This document shows positions 57,335 through 64,000 of a DNA stretch of 64,000 nt, in pieces. Position 1 is the first letter of the stretch. Each line of letters starts with the position of its first letter. Origin of the DNA: CAWKGV01 sp963849305 (GTDB taxonomy: Bacteria > Pseudomonadota > Alphaproteobacteria > Acetobacterales > Acetobacteraceae). Location: NCBI GenBank assembly GCA_963849305.1, contig CAWKGV010000003.1:186001-250000 (forward strand), written 5' to 3'. The notes under the pieces were generated by a model. The model searched no databases, was not told the DNA's origin, and worked only from the letters and a program-made list of their open reading frames with translations. The position numbers were made by a program, and so were the translations under genes.

Positions 57335-58509
57335 GGACACTCTGATCAAGGAGTAACCGGGCCGGCTCGGTCGAGAAAAGGAACGACAGCAACCAAATTG
57401 CGCTTGGAGTTGGGTTTTTACGACGATTTGGCCTCCCTCGCCGGCGGCAGGGCGCCATTTTGGGCGCAGGTCTCCCGTCAGGCGCGCACCAGCACCTTGC
57501 GAGCGAGATGAAGGTTAGCCAGTCCACAAGTCACGAACAGCCGGTGGGCGTTCTTGTCCAGCCCACGATAGCGCACTTTCACAAAGCCAAACACACGCTT
57601 GATCACGCCGATTCTGTGCTCGACCTTGGCTCGCACCGTCGATTTGGTGCGGTTGCGTGCCTTCTCCGCCTCATCGACCACGCCACGATGCCGATAGCGC
57701 CGGTTGGTGAAGTCTTGCGCGTGCGGCGCATGCTCGCGGATCACCTCGCGTTGGCCGCGATAGGCCTGGTCACCCCACACCCGCGTTTCCTCGCCGTGCA
57801 GCAGATCACCAAGCACCGCCGCATCATGCACATTCGCCGCGGTGGCAACCACGGAATGGATCAGCTTGGTTTTGCTATCCACCCCGAGATGCGCCTTCAT
57901 GCCAAAATACCACTGCTGGCCCTTTCTGGTCTGATGCATCTCGGGATCGCGCTGCTTGGACGCATTCTTGGTCGAACTCGGGGCGCTGATAATGGTCGCG
58001 TCGACGATTGTGCCAGTGCCCACCTTCAATCCTCGGTTCTCGAGATGTTCATTGACAGTCTCGAGTATCCGCTTGCCGAGTTCGTGCTTCTCCAGCAGGT
58101 GGCGGAATTTGCACACCGTGGTCTCGTCCGGTGCCGGCTCCCGACCGAGATCGATGCCGGCGAACTGCCGCATCGAGGCTGAATCATACAGCGCCTCCTC
58201 CACCGCCGGATCCGAGAGGTTGAACCAGAGCTGCAGGAAGTAAATGCGCACCATGCGCTCAAGGCCGATCGGCGGACGGCCGTGGCCTGGCTTCGGATAG
58301 ACCGGCTCGATCAGCCGGCAGAGGTCCTGCCACGGCACAACGCGGTCCATCTCGGCAAGGAACGCGGCGCGACGCGTGGTTTTGCTGTAGCGCTCGAAGT
58401 TGACGCTCGCCAGAGTCGCTTGTCGCATATCGGCCCCGCACGAAATCCGCAGAACCCGCCCTACAGGCTGTTCCGTGACCGTGTCGAGAGCGGCTTTTTC
58501 AGAGTGTCC
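57335..58509 (-). mobile_element. IS5-family element, copy B
   Basis: 1175 bp with perfect GGACACTCTGA ends and 4-bp target duplication TTAA (57331-57334 and 58510-58513). Opposite orientation to copy A. Different target duplications show two separate insertions. Confidence 0.93.
57478..58428 (-). CDS. IS5-family transposase (copy B)
   Basis: 316 residues, the same as copy A except Arg for Ser in AKVEHRIGVIKR. DDE motifs intact. Confidence 0.95.
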   Translation of the reverse strand: MRQATLASVNFERYSKTTRRAAFLAEMDRVVPWQDLCRLIEPVYPKPGHGRPPIGLERMVRIYFLQLWFNLSDPAVEEALYDSASMRQFAGIDLGREPAPDETTVCKFRHLLEKHELGKRILETVNEHLENRGLKVGTGTIVDATIISAPSSTKNASKQRDPEMHQTRKGQQWYFGMKAHLGVDSKTKLIHSVVATAANVHDAAVLGDLLHGEETRVWGDQAYRGQREVIREHAPHAQDFTNRRYRHRGVVDEAEKARNRTKSTVRAKVEHRIGVIKRVFGFVKVRYRGLDKNAHRLFVTCGLANLHLARKVLVRA

Positions 58510-58652
58510 TTAAGTGGCTGCGTGTCCCCCCAACCATCTTCACCGAACCCGCCAACAGATGCGATACCTGCCCCCGACGACCGCTGGTTCCGGTCCGCTG
58601 ACCCGCGTGCCCACGTTGGTAAGGTCCGTCCCGGGCGGCAACGGGTATTGGG

Positions 58653-59024
58653 TCAAAGGCGTCGGCGGGGGTTGTATGGGCTTGATGGATTGACGTCGAG
58701 ATCGACCATTTCCACGCAGCCTTGTGGCTGAACGTGAGTGTTGCCAGTGTGCCAAGGTCCGTCCCGGAGCTGAACGTTGCTCACCTTGTCGAGCCAAAGG
58801 CACCGCCATTCACCTCCGCGCGGCAATCCGGAGCGGCTTCGCCCGCCGAACTGATAGGTGAGCGCTTTCTCGTTTCCCTGGGAGTGGCCAAGAATGACCG
58901 GGCAAAGCTCACGGGAGTACCCGTCGTAGTCACACAGGATCTGTTTCCGATCGGCCATGGCCTGACTGAACAAGTCGTAGACTTGGCTTGGCACGGTACC
59001 ATCTCCCTTCGCACCTCGGGACAT
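58653..59024 (-). CDS. Small conserved hypothetical protein
   Basis: 123 residues: SQVYDLFSQAMADRKQILCD, YDGYSRELCPVILGHSQGNE, KALTYQFGGRSRSGLPRGGE, WRCLWLDKVSNVQLRDGPWH. The order QILCxYDGxxRELCPVxLGH then WRCLxLxKV resembles the start of WYL-type sensor domains, but without DNA-binding region. The start at 59024 excludes an Arg-rich extension. Function unknown; may bind a small ligand (inference). Confidence 0.6.
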   Translation of the reverse strand: MSRGAKGDGTVPSQVYDLFSQAMADRKQILCDYDGYSRELCPVILGHSQGNEKALTYQFGGRSRSGLPRGGEWRCLWLDKVSNVQLRDGPWHTGNTHVQPQGCVEMVDLDVNPSSPYNPRRRL

Positions 59025-59233
59025 GAGGCGGCCATGTTGATCGGCAAGCACTGCGCGGTGTTGTGACGTCAGGCAGCTGCGGTATCGTGGCAATGCTGGT
59101 CGAGAAGATGCTGTCGGATTTCGCCTGTGTCGTCGTGGACGTTGCGGCCAACGTCTCCAAGGGACTGACCTGGCCCGGGATGCTAGCATTGCCCTGGACG
59201 GTGCAATCCTGGACGTGAACGATTGAGGTAGGG

Positions 59234-59950
59234 CTAGCTGAGATCGTGGTCGCGCAAGAGCCCGCGCAGCGCGCCCACGTCGCGCAGCGTGATCGTTCGC
59301 TCTGTCAGACTGATCCAGCCGCTATCGCGCCAGGTGCCGAGGTGGCGGTTGATGCTCTCGCGGATCAGGCCGGTCATGCCGCCCAGCTCGCGCTGGGACA
59401 GCGGGAGCTCGATTTGCAACCCTTCCGGCGTCGGGCGCGAGTGCAGGGCGGCTAGCTCCAGCAGCGCCTTCACGAGACGCACTGGGGCGGGCAGCTCCAG
59501 GCTGTCGGTGACTTGCCCGGTAGTCCTGCGCAGCCGGCGGCTGAGCAGGCCGATGACGGCGAACATCGCATCCGGGGCTGCGACGAGCGCGCGCTTGAAG
59601 GAACCACCGTCAATCGCTAGCAAGGTGCATGCGGAGAGCGCCGTTGCCGCCGCCGCGCGCGGCCAGTCATTCAGCACTGCGATCTCGCCCAGCACGCTGC
59701 CGGGTTCAGCCAGGTCGAGCACCACCTCGCGGCCGTTGGCCAGCGAGGCCGAGAGCTTCACGAAGCCATGCACGACCACCATCACGGTGCGGCCCGGATC
59801 GCCCTGGCTGAAGATCACGTCCCGCTCGACATAGCTCGGGAGCGCGGCGCGCCGGACCAGCGCGCGTAGCGCCTCCACGGGGATGAGGCGCATGACCTCA
59901 TGCTCGCCGAGCAGCTTCAGGATGTCCGCTTCGCGCGGGGGGATCGCCAT
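59234..59950 (-). CDS. CRP/FNR-family transcriptional regulator
   Basis: 238 residues. The cyclic-nucleotide-binding beta-roll spans about residues 25-140 (VIFSQGDPGRTVMVVVHGFV, PGSVLGEIAVLNDWPRAAAA), followed by the dimer helix and a winged helix-turn-helix (LSQRELGGMTGLIRESINRH). The segment GEIAVLNDWPRAAAA matches the phosphate-binding cassette GE-x-A-x5-R-A that contacts cAMP. No FNR-type Cys cluster is seen. It is divergent from a cyclase gene with 66 bp between starts, so it is a good candidate for the cyclase's effector. Confidence 0.88.
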   Translation of the reverse strand: MAIPPREADILKLLGEHEVMRLIPVEALRALVRRAALPSYVERDVIFSQGDPGRTVMVVVHGFVKLSASLANGREVVLDLAEPGSVLGEIAVLNDWPRAAAATALSACTLLAIDGGSFKRALVAAPDAMFAVIGLLSRRLRRTTGQVTDSLELPAPVRLVKALLELAALHSRPTPEGLQIELPLSQRELGGMTGLIRESINRHLGTWRDSGWISLTERTITLRDVGALRGLLRDHDLS

Positions 59951-60016
59951 GATTGGCAGGATACATGGCGCCGGGAGATGGGCAATGCCGGGCGTCGGCC
60001 ATGCTAGGAAGGCTAC

Positions 60017-61789
60017 ATGCTGGCCAACCGCTCGCTTTCGGCGCTGCTGCACCCGCCTCGCCCGCGCCGCCCGGGAATACGCACCGTCCGCTTGTGCAGC
60101 GGGCTGGTGCTGTTCACCTATGTATCGTTGCACTTGACCAACCATGCCCTCGGCAACGTCTCGCTCGCCTGGATGGAGCGCGGACTGCTGGCGCAGAAAT
60201 TCATCTGGCAGGGGGTGATCGGCACGGCGGCGCTCTACAGCGCGCTCGCCGTGCATTTTTGCCTAGGGCTTTATGCGCTCTATGAGCGGCGTTCGCTGCA
60301 TTGGAGCGCGCGCGAGCTGACGCAGCTTCTGCTCGGTCTCGCGATCCCGCCGCTGCTCGCCAATCATCTCGCCGGCACCCGCGTTGCCTTGGCTCAGTTC
60401 GGACTGAACAAGGGTTACGCGCAGGAACTCTACTCGTTCTGGATCGCCGCGCCGGGGTTTGGCTGGATTCAGCTCACCTTGCTCATCGTGGCCTGGACAC
60501 ACGGCTGCTTCGGTCTGGGGTTCTGGCTGCGGCTGAAACCGTGGTTCGAGCAGGCTCGAGGGGTGCTGCTGACAATCGCCGTTCTGCTACCGGTGCTGGC
60601 CCTGCTCGGCTATTTGCAGGCCGGGCGCGCGGTCGTGGCGTTGGCCGCCGACCCCGCCTGGCTCGCACAAGCGACCGCGCCCGGGCATGTCGGCACCGCG
60701 CCCCAGAGCCTCTGGCTCGCCAATCTGCGCAATGGCTTCCTGGTATTCGACGGCACGGCGCTGGCGCTGGTGGTGCTGGCGCGGGCGCTGCGCCGGCTGC
60801 ACGACCGGCGGGTGGGGCGGGTGTTCGTTTCCTACCCCGACGGCCGGCGGCAGGGGATTCCGATTGGGTTCAGTGTCCTTGAGGCGAGTTTGCTGGCCGG
60901 GGTGCCGCACGCCAACATGTGCGGCGGACGGGCGCGCTGCTCGCTGTGCCGGGTGCGGGTGATGGGCGGGGGCGTGCTGCCGCCGGTAGAGGCGCAGGAG
61001 CGGCGGGTGCTGGCGCGCATCGGCGCGGAGGAGGCGACGCGGGTACGGCTGGCTTGTCAGCTTCGTCCGACCGCGGACATCGGAGTGCTTCCCCTGGTGC
61101 CACCGGAGACGCAGGCTGCCTTCCTCCCCCGCCGCGCCGCGCGGATCATGCCGCAGGAGCGGTTCCTCGCATGCATGGTGGTCGATATGCGCGGCTCGAC
61201 GGCGCTGGCCGCGGCCAGGCTCCCGTATGACAGCGTGTTCATAATCGGCCGGTTCATCGCCGCGGTCTCGTCGGCGGTGGTGCAGGCGGGCGGCGTCCCG
61301 AATCAGTTCCTGGGCGACGGCGTGTTGGCGTTGTTCGGACTTTACACCGATGAGCGCACGGCGTGCCGGCAGGCCGTGGCGGCGGTCCGCGGGGTGTCGC
61401 ACAATATCCGGCGGCTCGGCGCGTTGCTGGCGCGGGAAGTCGGCGAGCCGATCCGGTTCGGCATCGGCGTGCAGTGCGGGATCAGCGTGGTGGGCGAGAT
61501 CGGGTTCCGCGACCACGTCACGTTCACGGCACTCGGCGACACGCCGAACGTCGCCTCGCGCCTGGAGACGACGACCAAGGATCTCGGCTGCGAGGCGCTG
61601 ATCACCGAGGAGGCGCTGCGCCATGCCGGGCTGGACGGCGGCACATTGCCGGTCATCGAGGTGCGGGTGCGGGGCCGGGCCAAGACGGTGCGCGCGCGGG
61701 TGCTGCATGACGGTGCGGCCGACGCGGCGGCGCTGCTGGCGCGCGAGGCGGGGGGGCTCATGGTTGGAGCCGGGCGAGCTTCGCCCTAA
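60017..61789 (+). CDS. Membrane adenylate/guanylate cyclase with [2Fe-2S] domain
   Basis: 590 residues in three parts. Residues 1-270: a membrane domain with about six helices and several His (LFTYVSLHLTNHALGN, ALAVHFCLGLYALYERR, WIQLTLLIVAWTHGCFGLGF) that resembles heme-binding fumarate-reductase-type anchors. Residues 275-370: a plant-type ferredoxin domain with MCGGRARCSLCRVRV and a later Cys in VRLACQLRP. Residues 385-560: a class III cyclase (MVVDMRGSTALAA and FLGDGVLALFG for metals, ALGDTPNVASRLE for ribose/transition state). It may couple quinone or redox state to cyclic nucleotide output; a CRP-type regulator is divergent. Confidence 0.88.
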   Translation: MLANRSLSALLHPPRPRRPGIRTVRLCSGLVLFTYVSLHLTNHALGNVSLAWMERGLLAQKFIWQGVIGTAALYSALAVHFCLGLYALYERRSLHWSARELTQLLLGLAIPPLLANHLAGTRVALAQFGLNKGYAQELYSFWIAAPGFGWIQLTLLIVAWTHGCFGLGFWLRLKPWFEQARGVLLTIAVLLPVLALLGYLQAGRAVVALAADPAWLAQATAPGHVGTAPQSLWLANLRNGFLVFDGTALALVVLARALRRLHDRRVGRVFVSYPDGRRQGIPIGFSVLEASLLAGVPHANMCGGRARCSLCRVRVMGGGVLPPVEAQERRVLARIGAEEATRVRLACQLRPTADIGVLPLVPPETQAAFLPRRAARIMPQERFLACMVVDMRGSTALAAARLPYDSVFIIGRFIAAVSSAVVQAGGVPNQFLGDGVLALFGLYTDERTACRQAVAAVRGVSHNIRRLGALLAREVGEPIRFGIGVQCGISVVGEIGFRDHVTFTALGDTPNVASRLETTTKDLGCEALITEEALRHAGLDGGTLPVIEVRVRGRAKTVRARVLHDGAADAAALLAREAGGLMVGAGRASP

Positions 61790-61826
61790 AAGCGCGAAGC
61801 GTATATTTTTTGGCGAGAGGATCTTC

Positions 61827-63062
61827 GTGCCGCGTTACACCGCCATCGACTGCTGCCGGATCAGTGGCAGCCGCAACCTGATCCCCGTGCTGGACCTCGG
61901 GGAGCAGGCGCTGACCGGGGTTTTTCCTGAACAGCGGCACGACCCGATCACCACCGGGCCGCTTCGCCTCGTATGGTGCCCTGACTCGGGGCTGCTCCAG
62001 CTCGCACATTCGTACGATCTCGGCGAGATGTACGGCGCGAACTATGGCTATCGGTCCGGCCTCAACCGCAGCATGGTGGACCATCTCACGCAGAAGATGC
62101 GCGAGCTTGAGCGCGTGGCCGGGCTTGCCGCCGGCGACACGGTGCTGGACATCGGCTCCAACGACGCGACCTCGCTCAAGGCGTTCTCGACGCCGTCGCT
62201 GCGGCGCGTCGGCTTCGACCCGACCGGGGCCAAGTTCCGGGAGCATTACCCAGACGGCGTCGCGCTGGTGCCCGATTTCTTCTCCGCGGCCGCATTCCGT
62301 GCGTCCAGCAATGCCCCGGCCAAGCTCGTCACCTCGATCGCCATGTTTTACGACCTGGAGGATCCGATCGCCTTCGCCCGCGACGTCGAGCAGGTGCTCG
62401 CCGATAACGGCATCTGGCATTTCGAGCAGAGCTACATGCCCTCGATGCTGCGGCTCACGTCCTATGACACCGTCTGCCACGAGCACCTGGAATATTACTC
62501 GTTCGGCGTTGCCTGCCGCATCCTGGACGCCGCCGGGTTGCGGCCGATGGACGTGAAGATGAATGCCGTCAACGGCGGCAGCTTCGCGGTGAGCGCGGTG
62601 CGCAAGGATGATCCGCGACGCGGCAACGAGGCGGTGGTGCATTGGTTGCTCGGCCAGGAAGAGCGGATGGGACTGGCGACGCCGCGGCCCTACCGGGAGT
62701 TCGAGGATCGGGTGTTCCGCCATCGCGCCGATCTTCGCCGGCTGCTGGAAGCGTTGGCCGGGGACGGCAAGAAAGTGTTCGGCTACGGCGCCTCGACCAA
62801 GGGCAACGTGGTGTTGCAGTTCTGCGGCATCGGTCCTGCGCTGGTGCCCTGCATCGCGGAGGTGAACGAGGACAAGTTCGGCGCCTTCACGCCGGGGACG
62901 GGTATCCCGATCGTTGCGGAGGCGGAGGCGCGGGCGATGCGGCCGGATTACTTCCTGGTGCTGCCTTGGCATTTCCGCGACGGCATCGTTCGCCGCGAGG
63001 CGGAGTTCCTGGCGCGCGGAGGACGGCTGATCTTTCCGTTCCCAGAGATCGAAATCGTTTGA
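61827..63062 (+). CDS. Zinc-binding SAM C-methyltransferase (sugar type)
   Basis: 411 residues in the pattern of NDP-sugar C-methyltransferases: an N-terminal zinc-binding domain (CCRISGSRNLIPVLDLGEQA, WCPDSGLLQL), a Rossmann methyltransferase (DTVLDIGSNDATSLKAFS, DEHLEYYS-like CHEHLEYYSFG) and a C-terminal domain (KVFGYGASTKGNVVLQFCGI). It would methylate a deoxysugar for surface polysaccharide or glycolipid. Start is a GTG with a GAGAGG site at 61815; the earlier frame lies in the cyclase gene. It precedes a glycosyltransferase by 35 bp. Confidence 0.87.
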   Translation: MPRYTAIDCCRISGSRNLIPVLDLGEQALTGVFPEQRHDPITTGPLRLVWCPDSGLLQLAHSYDLGEMYGANYGYRSGLNRSMVDHLTQKMRELERVAGLAAGDTVLDIGSNDATSLKAFSTPSLRRVGFDPTGAKFREHYPDGVALVPDFFSAAAFRASSNAPAKLVTSIAMFYDLEDPIAFARDVEQVLADNGIWHFEQSYMPSMLRLTSYDTVCHEHLEYYSFGVACRILDAAGLRPMDVKMNAVNGGSFAVSAVRKDDPRRGNEAVVHWLLGQEERMGLATPRPYREFEDRVFRHRADLRRLLEALAGDGKKVFGYGASTKGNVVLQFCGIGPALVPCIAEVNEDKFGAFTPGTGIPIVAEAEARAMRPDYFLVLPWHFRDGIVRREAEFLARGGRLIFPFPEIEIV

Positions 63063-63097
63063 ACGGCGGGGAGGGCTGGTTGACCGAGGCAGGCGTG

Positions 63098-64000
63098 ATG
63101 CCGCGCATCTATTATTGGCTGCATCACACTGGCCGTTATGAGGGCAATACGGGCGTGCAGCGCGTGACCCGCGCGCTTGCCGCCGCGCTTGCCGCGATCC
63201 CGCGGATCGACCTGGTTCCGGTTCGCTGGTGCGCTGAGCGCGAGGCGATCATCCGCGCGGAAGCAACATGGCTGCGTGGCCTCGCCGGTCACGGCGGCCC
63301 GGTCTTGCCGACGCTCCCCGATTCCGGGGAGCCGCTGCACCTCACCGGCGCCGATGCCGGCTGGCTCCGGGACGCGTGGCTCCTGTTGCCGGAGGTGCCG
63401 CATATCGGCGGTGGCGCGCCCGATGCTCCCGCCCCGGCGCTGCCGGTCGCGCTCGATTACGCGCGCTACTACGGGCTTCGCTCGGCCGCGGTGTTCTACG
63501 ACCTCATCCCGCTGCGCGTGCCCGGCTACGAGGACATGGCCGCGTCACATGCCGCCTACGCGCGTGCCCTGTCGGCGGCCGACCTCGTGCTGCCGATCTC
63601 GGCCAGCTCCGGGTCTGATCTTCTGGCGTGGTGGAAGGAGCAGGGGCTCGATGCCCGCCGGCTGCCGCGCGTGCGGCCGGTCCTGCTCTCGGGCGAGATG
63701 GCGGGCAGCGCGCGGGTGCTGGAGGACGTCCCGTTGGACCTCTCCCCCAACCCCCTCCCGCAAGGCGAGGGGGCTCTCTTCTCCCCTCCCACGGGTCCGA
63801 CCACAGGCCGGCCCGAGGGCAAGCCTTGCGGGAGGGCGCCGGGGGGAGGGGTCCGCTTCCTCGCCTGGGGGACGGTGGAGCCGCGCAAAAACCAGGTCGC
63901 GCTGCTGAGCGCGTTCAACGCGCTGTGCCGCCGCCGGCCCGATCTGGATTTGCGATTGGACGTTGTTGGTGGCCTGCATCCCTCCGTCACTGATGCCGTG
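63098..64000 (+). CDS. Glycosyltransferase, partial (runs off the window)
   Basis: Open to the last base, at least 301 residues: PRIYYWLHHTGRYEGNTGVQ, RVTRALAAALAAIPRIDLVP, VFYDLIPLRVPGYEDM, LVLPISASSGSDLLAWW, FLAWGTVEPRKNQVALLSAF. This is the pattern of GT4/GT-B glycosyltransferases with the VGTVEPRKN donor-site motif. About 40 residues (DLSPNPLPQGEGALFSPPT and following) are encoded by an in-frame palindromic repeat at 63739-63851. Together with the methyltransferase it suggests a polysaccharide locus. Confidence 0.82.
   Translation, partial: MPRIYYWLHHTGRYEGNTGVQRVTRALAAALAAIPRIDLVPVRWCAEREAIIRAEATWLRGLAGHGGPVLPTLPDSGEPLHLTGADAGWLRDAWLLLPEVPHIGGGAPDAPAPALPVALDYARYYGLRSAAVFYDLIPLRVPGYEDMAASHAAYARALSAADLVLPISASSGSDLLAWWKEQGLDARRLPRVRPVLLSGEMAGSARVLEDVPLDLSPNPLPQGEGALFSPPTGPTTGRPEGKPCGRAPGGGVRFLAWGTVEPRKNQVALLSAFNALCRRRPDLDLRLDVVGGLHPSVTDAV
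63739..63851. repeat. Palindromic repeat inside the glycosyltransferase gene
   Basis: Arms CCCTCCCGCAAGGC (63753-63766) and GCCTTGCGGGAGGG (63823-63836) are exact reverse complements; outer C- and G-runs (63739-63748 with 63841-63851) extend the pairing. It is in frame and adds about 38 residues. Related in core sequence to the element in shc. Confidence 0.8.

Noticed and set aside
52992..58509. IS5 pair as a composite transposon
   Set aside because: Each copy has its own 4-bp target duplication (CTAA and TTAA), so they inserted independently.
58540..58809. Minus-strand frame with a Pro-rich tail (PPPTPLTQYPLPPGTDL)
   Set aside because: It overlaps the better-supported hypothetical gene at 58653-59024 in another frame and has no start signal; a remnant could not be excluded.

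Overview
This 64 kb window is GC-rich chromosomal DNA from an alphaproteobacterium. The 16S sequence, the rrn order (16S, tRNA-Ile, tRNA-Ala, 23S, 5S, tRNA-fMet), the hopanoid genes and the codon use point to Rhodospirillales, most likely Acetobacteraceae. I ran no database search, so the family level is inference.

Layout. (1) 1-3538: a TIR-domain gene split by an IS66 element with a perfect 8-bp target duplication. (2) 3.7-11.7 kb: a periplasmic molybdenum aldehyde oxidoreductase operon (paoABC-like), then a hopanoid block (hpnE, shc, hpnG). (3) 11.6-17.5 kb: small genes followed by heavily decayed genes (TonB-dependent receptor, sensor kinase, NarL-type regulator). (4) 17.6-23.2 kb: small conserved genes, a tandem Lin0512-family pair, an esterase, a PCMT-family methyltransferase, divergent SCO and CtaG-type copper/oxidase assembly genes, and a nucleotide-sugar epimerase. 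(5) 23.2-29.7 kb: a complete rrn operon whose 23S gene carries an intervening sequence encoding a four-helix-bundle protein. (6) 29.8-38.6 kb: two more IS66 copies and an IS21 element. Flanking sequence shows that the DNA between the two IS66 copies has been inverted, splitting an OmpA-like gene into halves on opposite strands about 5.7 kb apart. (7) 38.7-53 kb: an accessory block of envelope genes with two arylsulfatases (one broken), a formylglycine-generating enzyme, DUF proteins and AraC-type regulators (one fragment, one frameshifted). (8) 53-58.5 kb: two inverted IS5-family copies around an adhesin-like protein, an AraC regulator and a membrane protein. (9) 58.6-64 kb: a CRP/FNR regulator divergent from a membrane [2Fe-2S]-adenylate cyclase, then a sugar C-methyltransferase and a glycosyltransferase running off the window.

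How genes work together. paoABC forms one secreted Mo/Fe-S/FAD enzyme. hpnE, shc and hpnG act in successive hopanoid steps. The formylglycine-generating enzyme would activate the sulfatase(s) downstream and nearby. The cyclase and the CRP-type regulator look like a redox-to-cAMP signalling pair.

Many accessory genes carry single frameshifts, while paoABC, hpnE-shc-hpnG and rRNA regions look intact. Some cases are clearly decay (multiple stops, IS insertions). Single-base cases could also be assembly errors and should be checked against reads.
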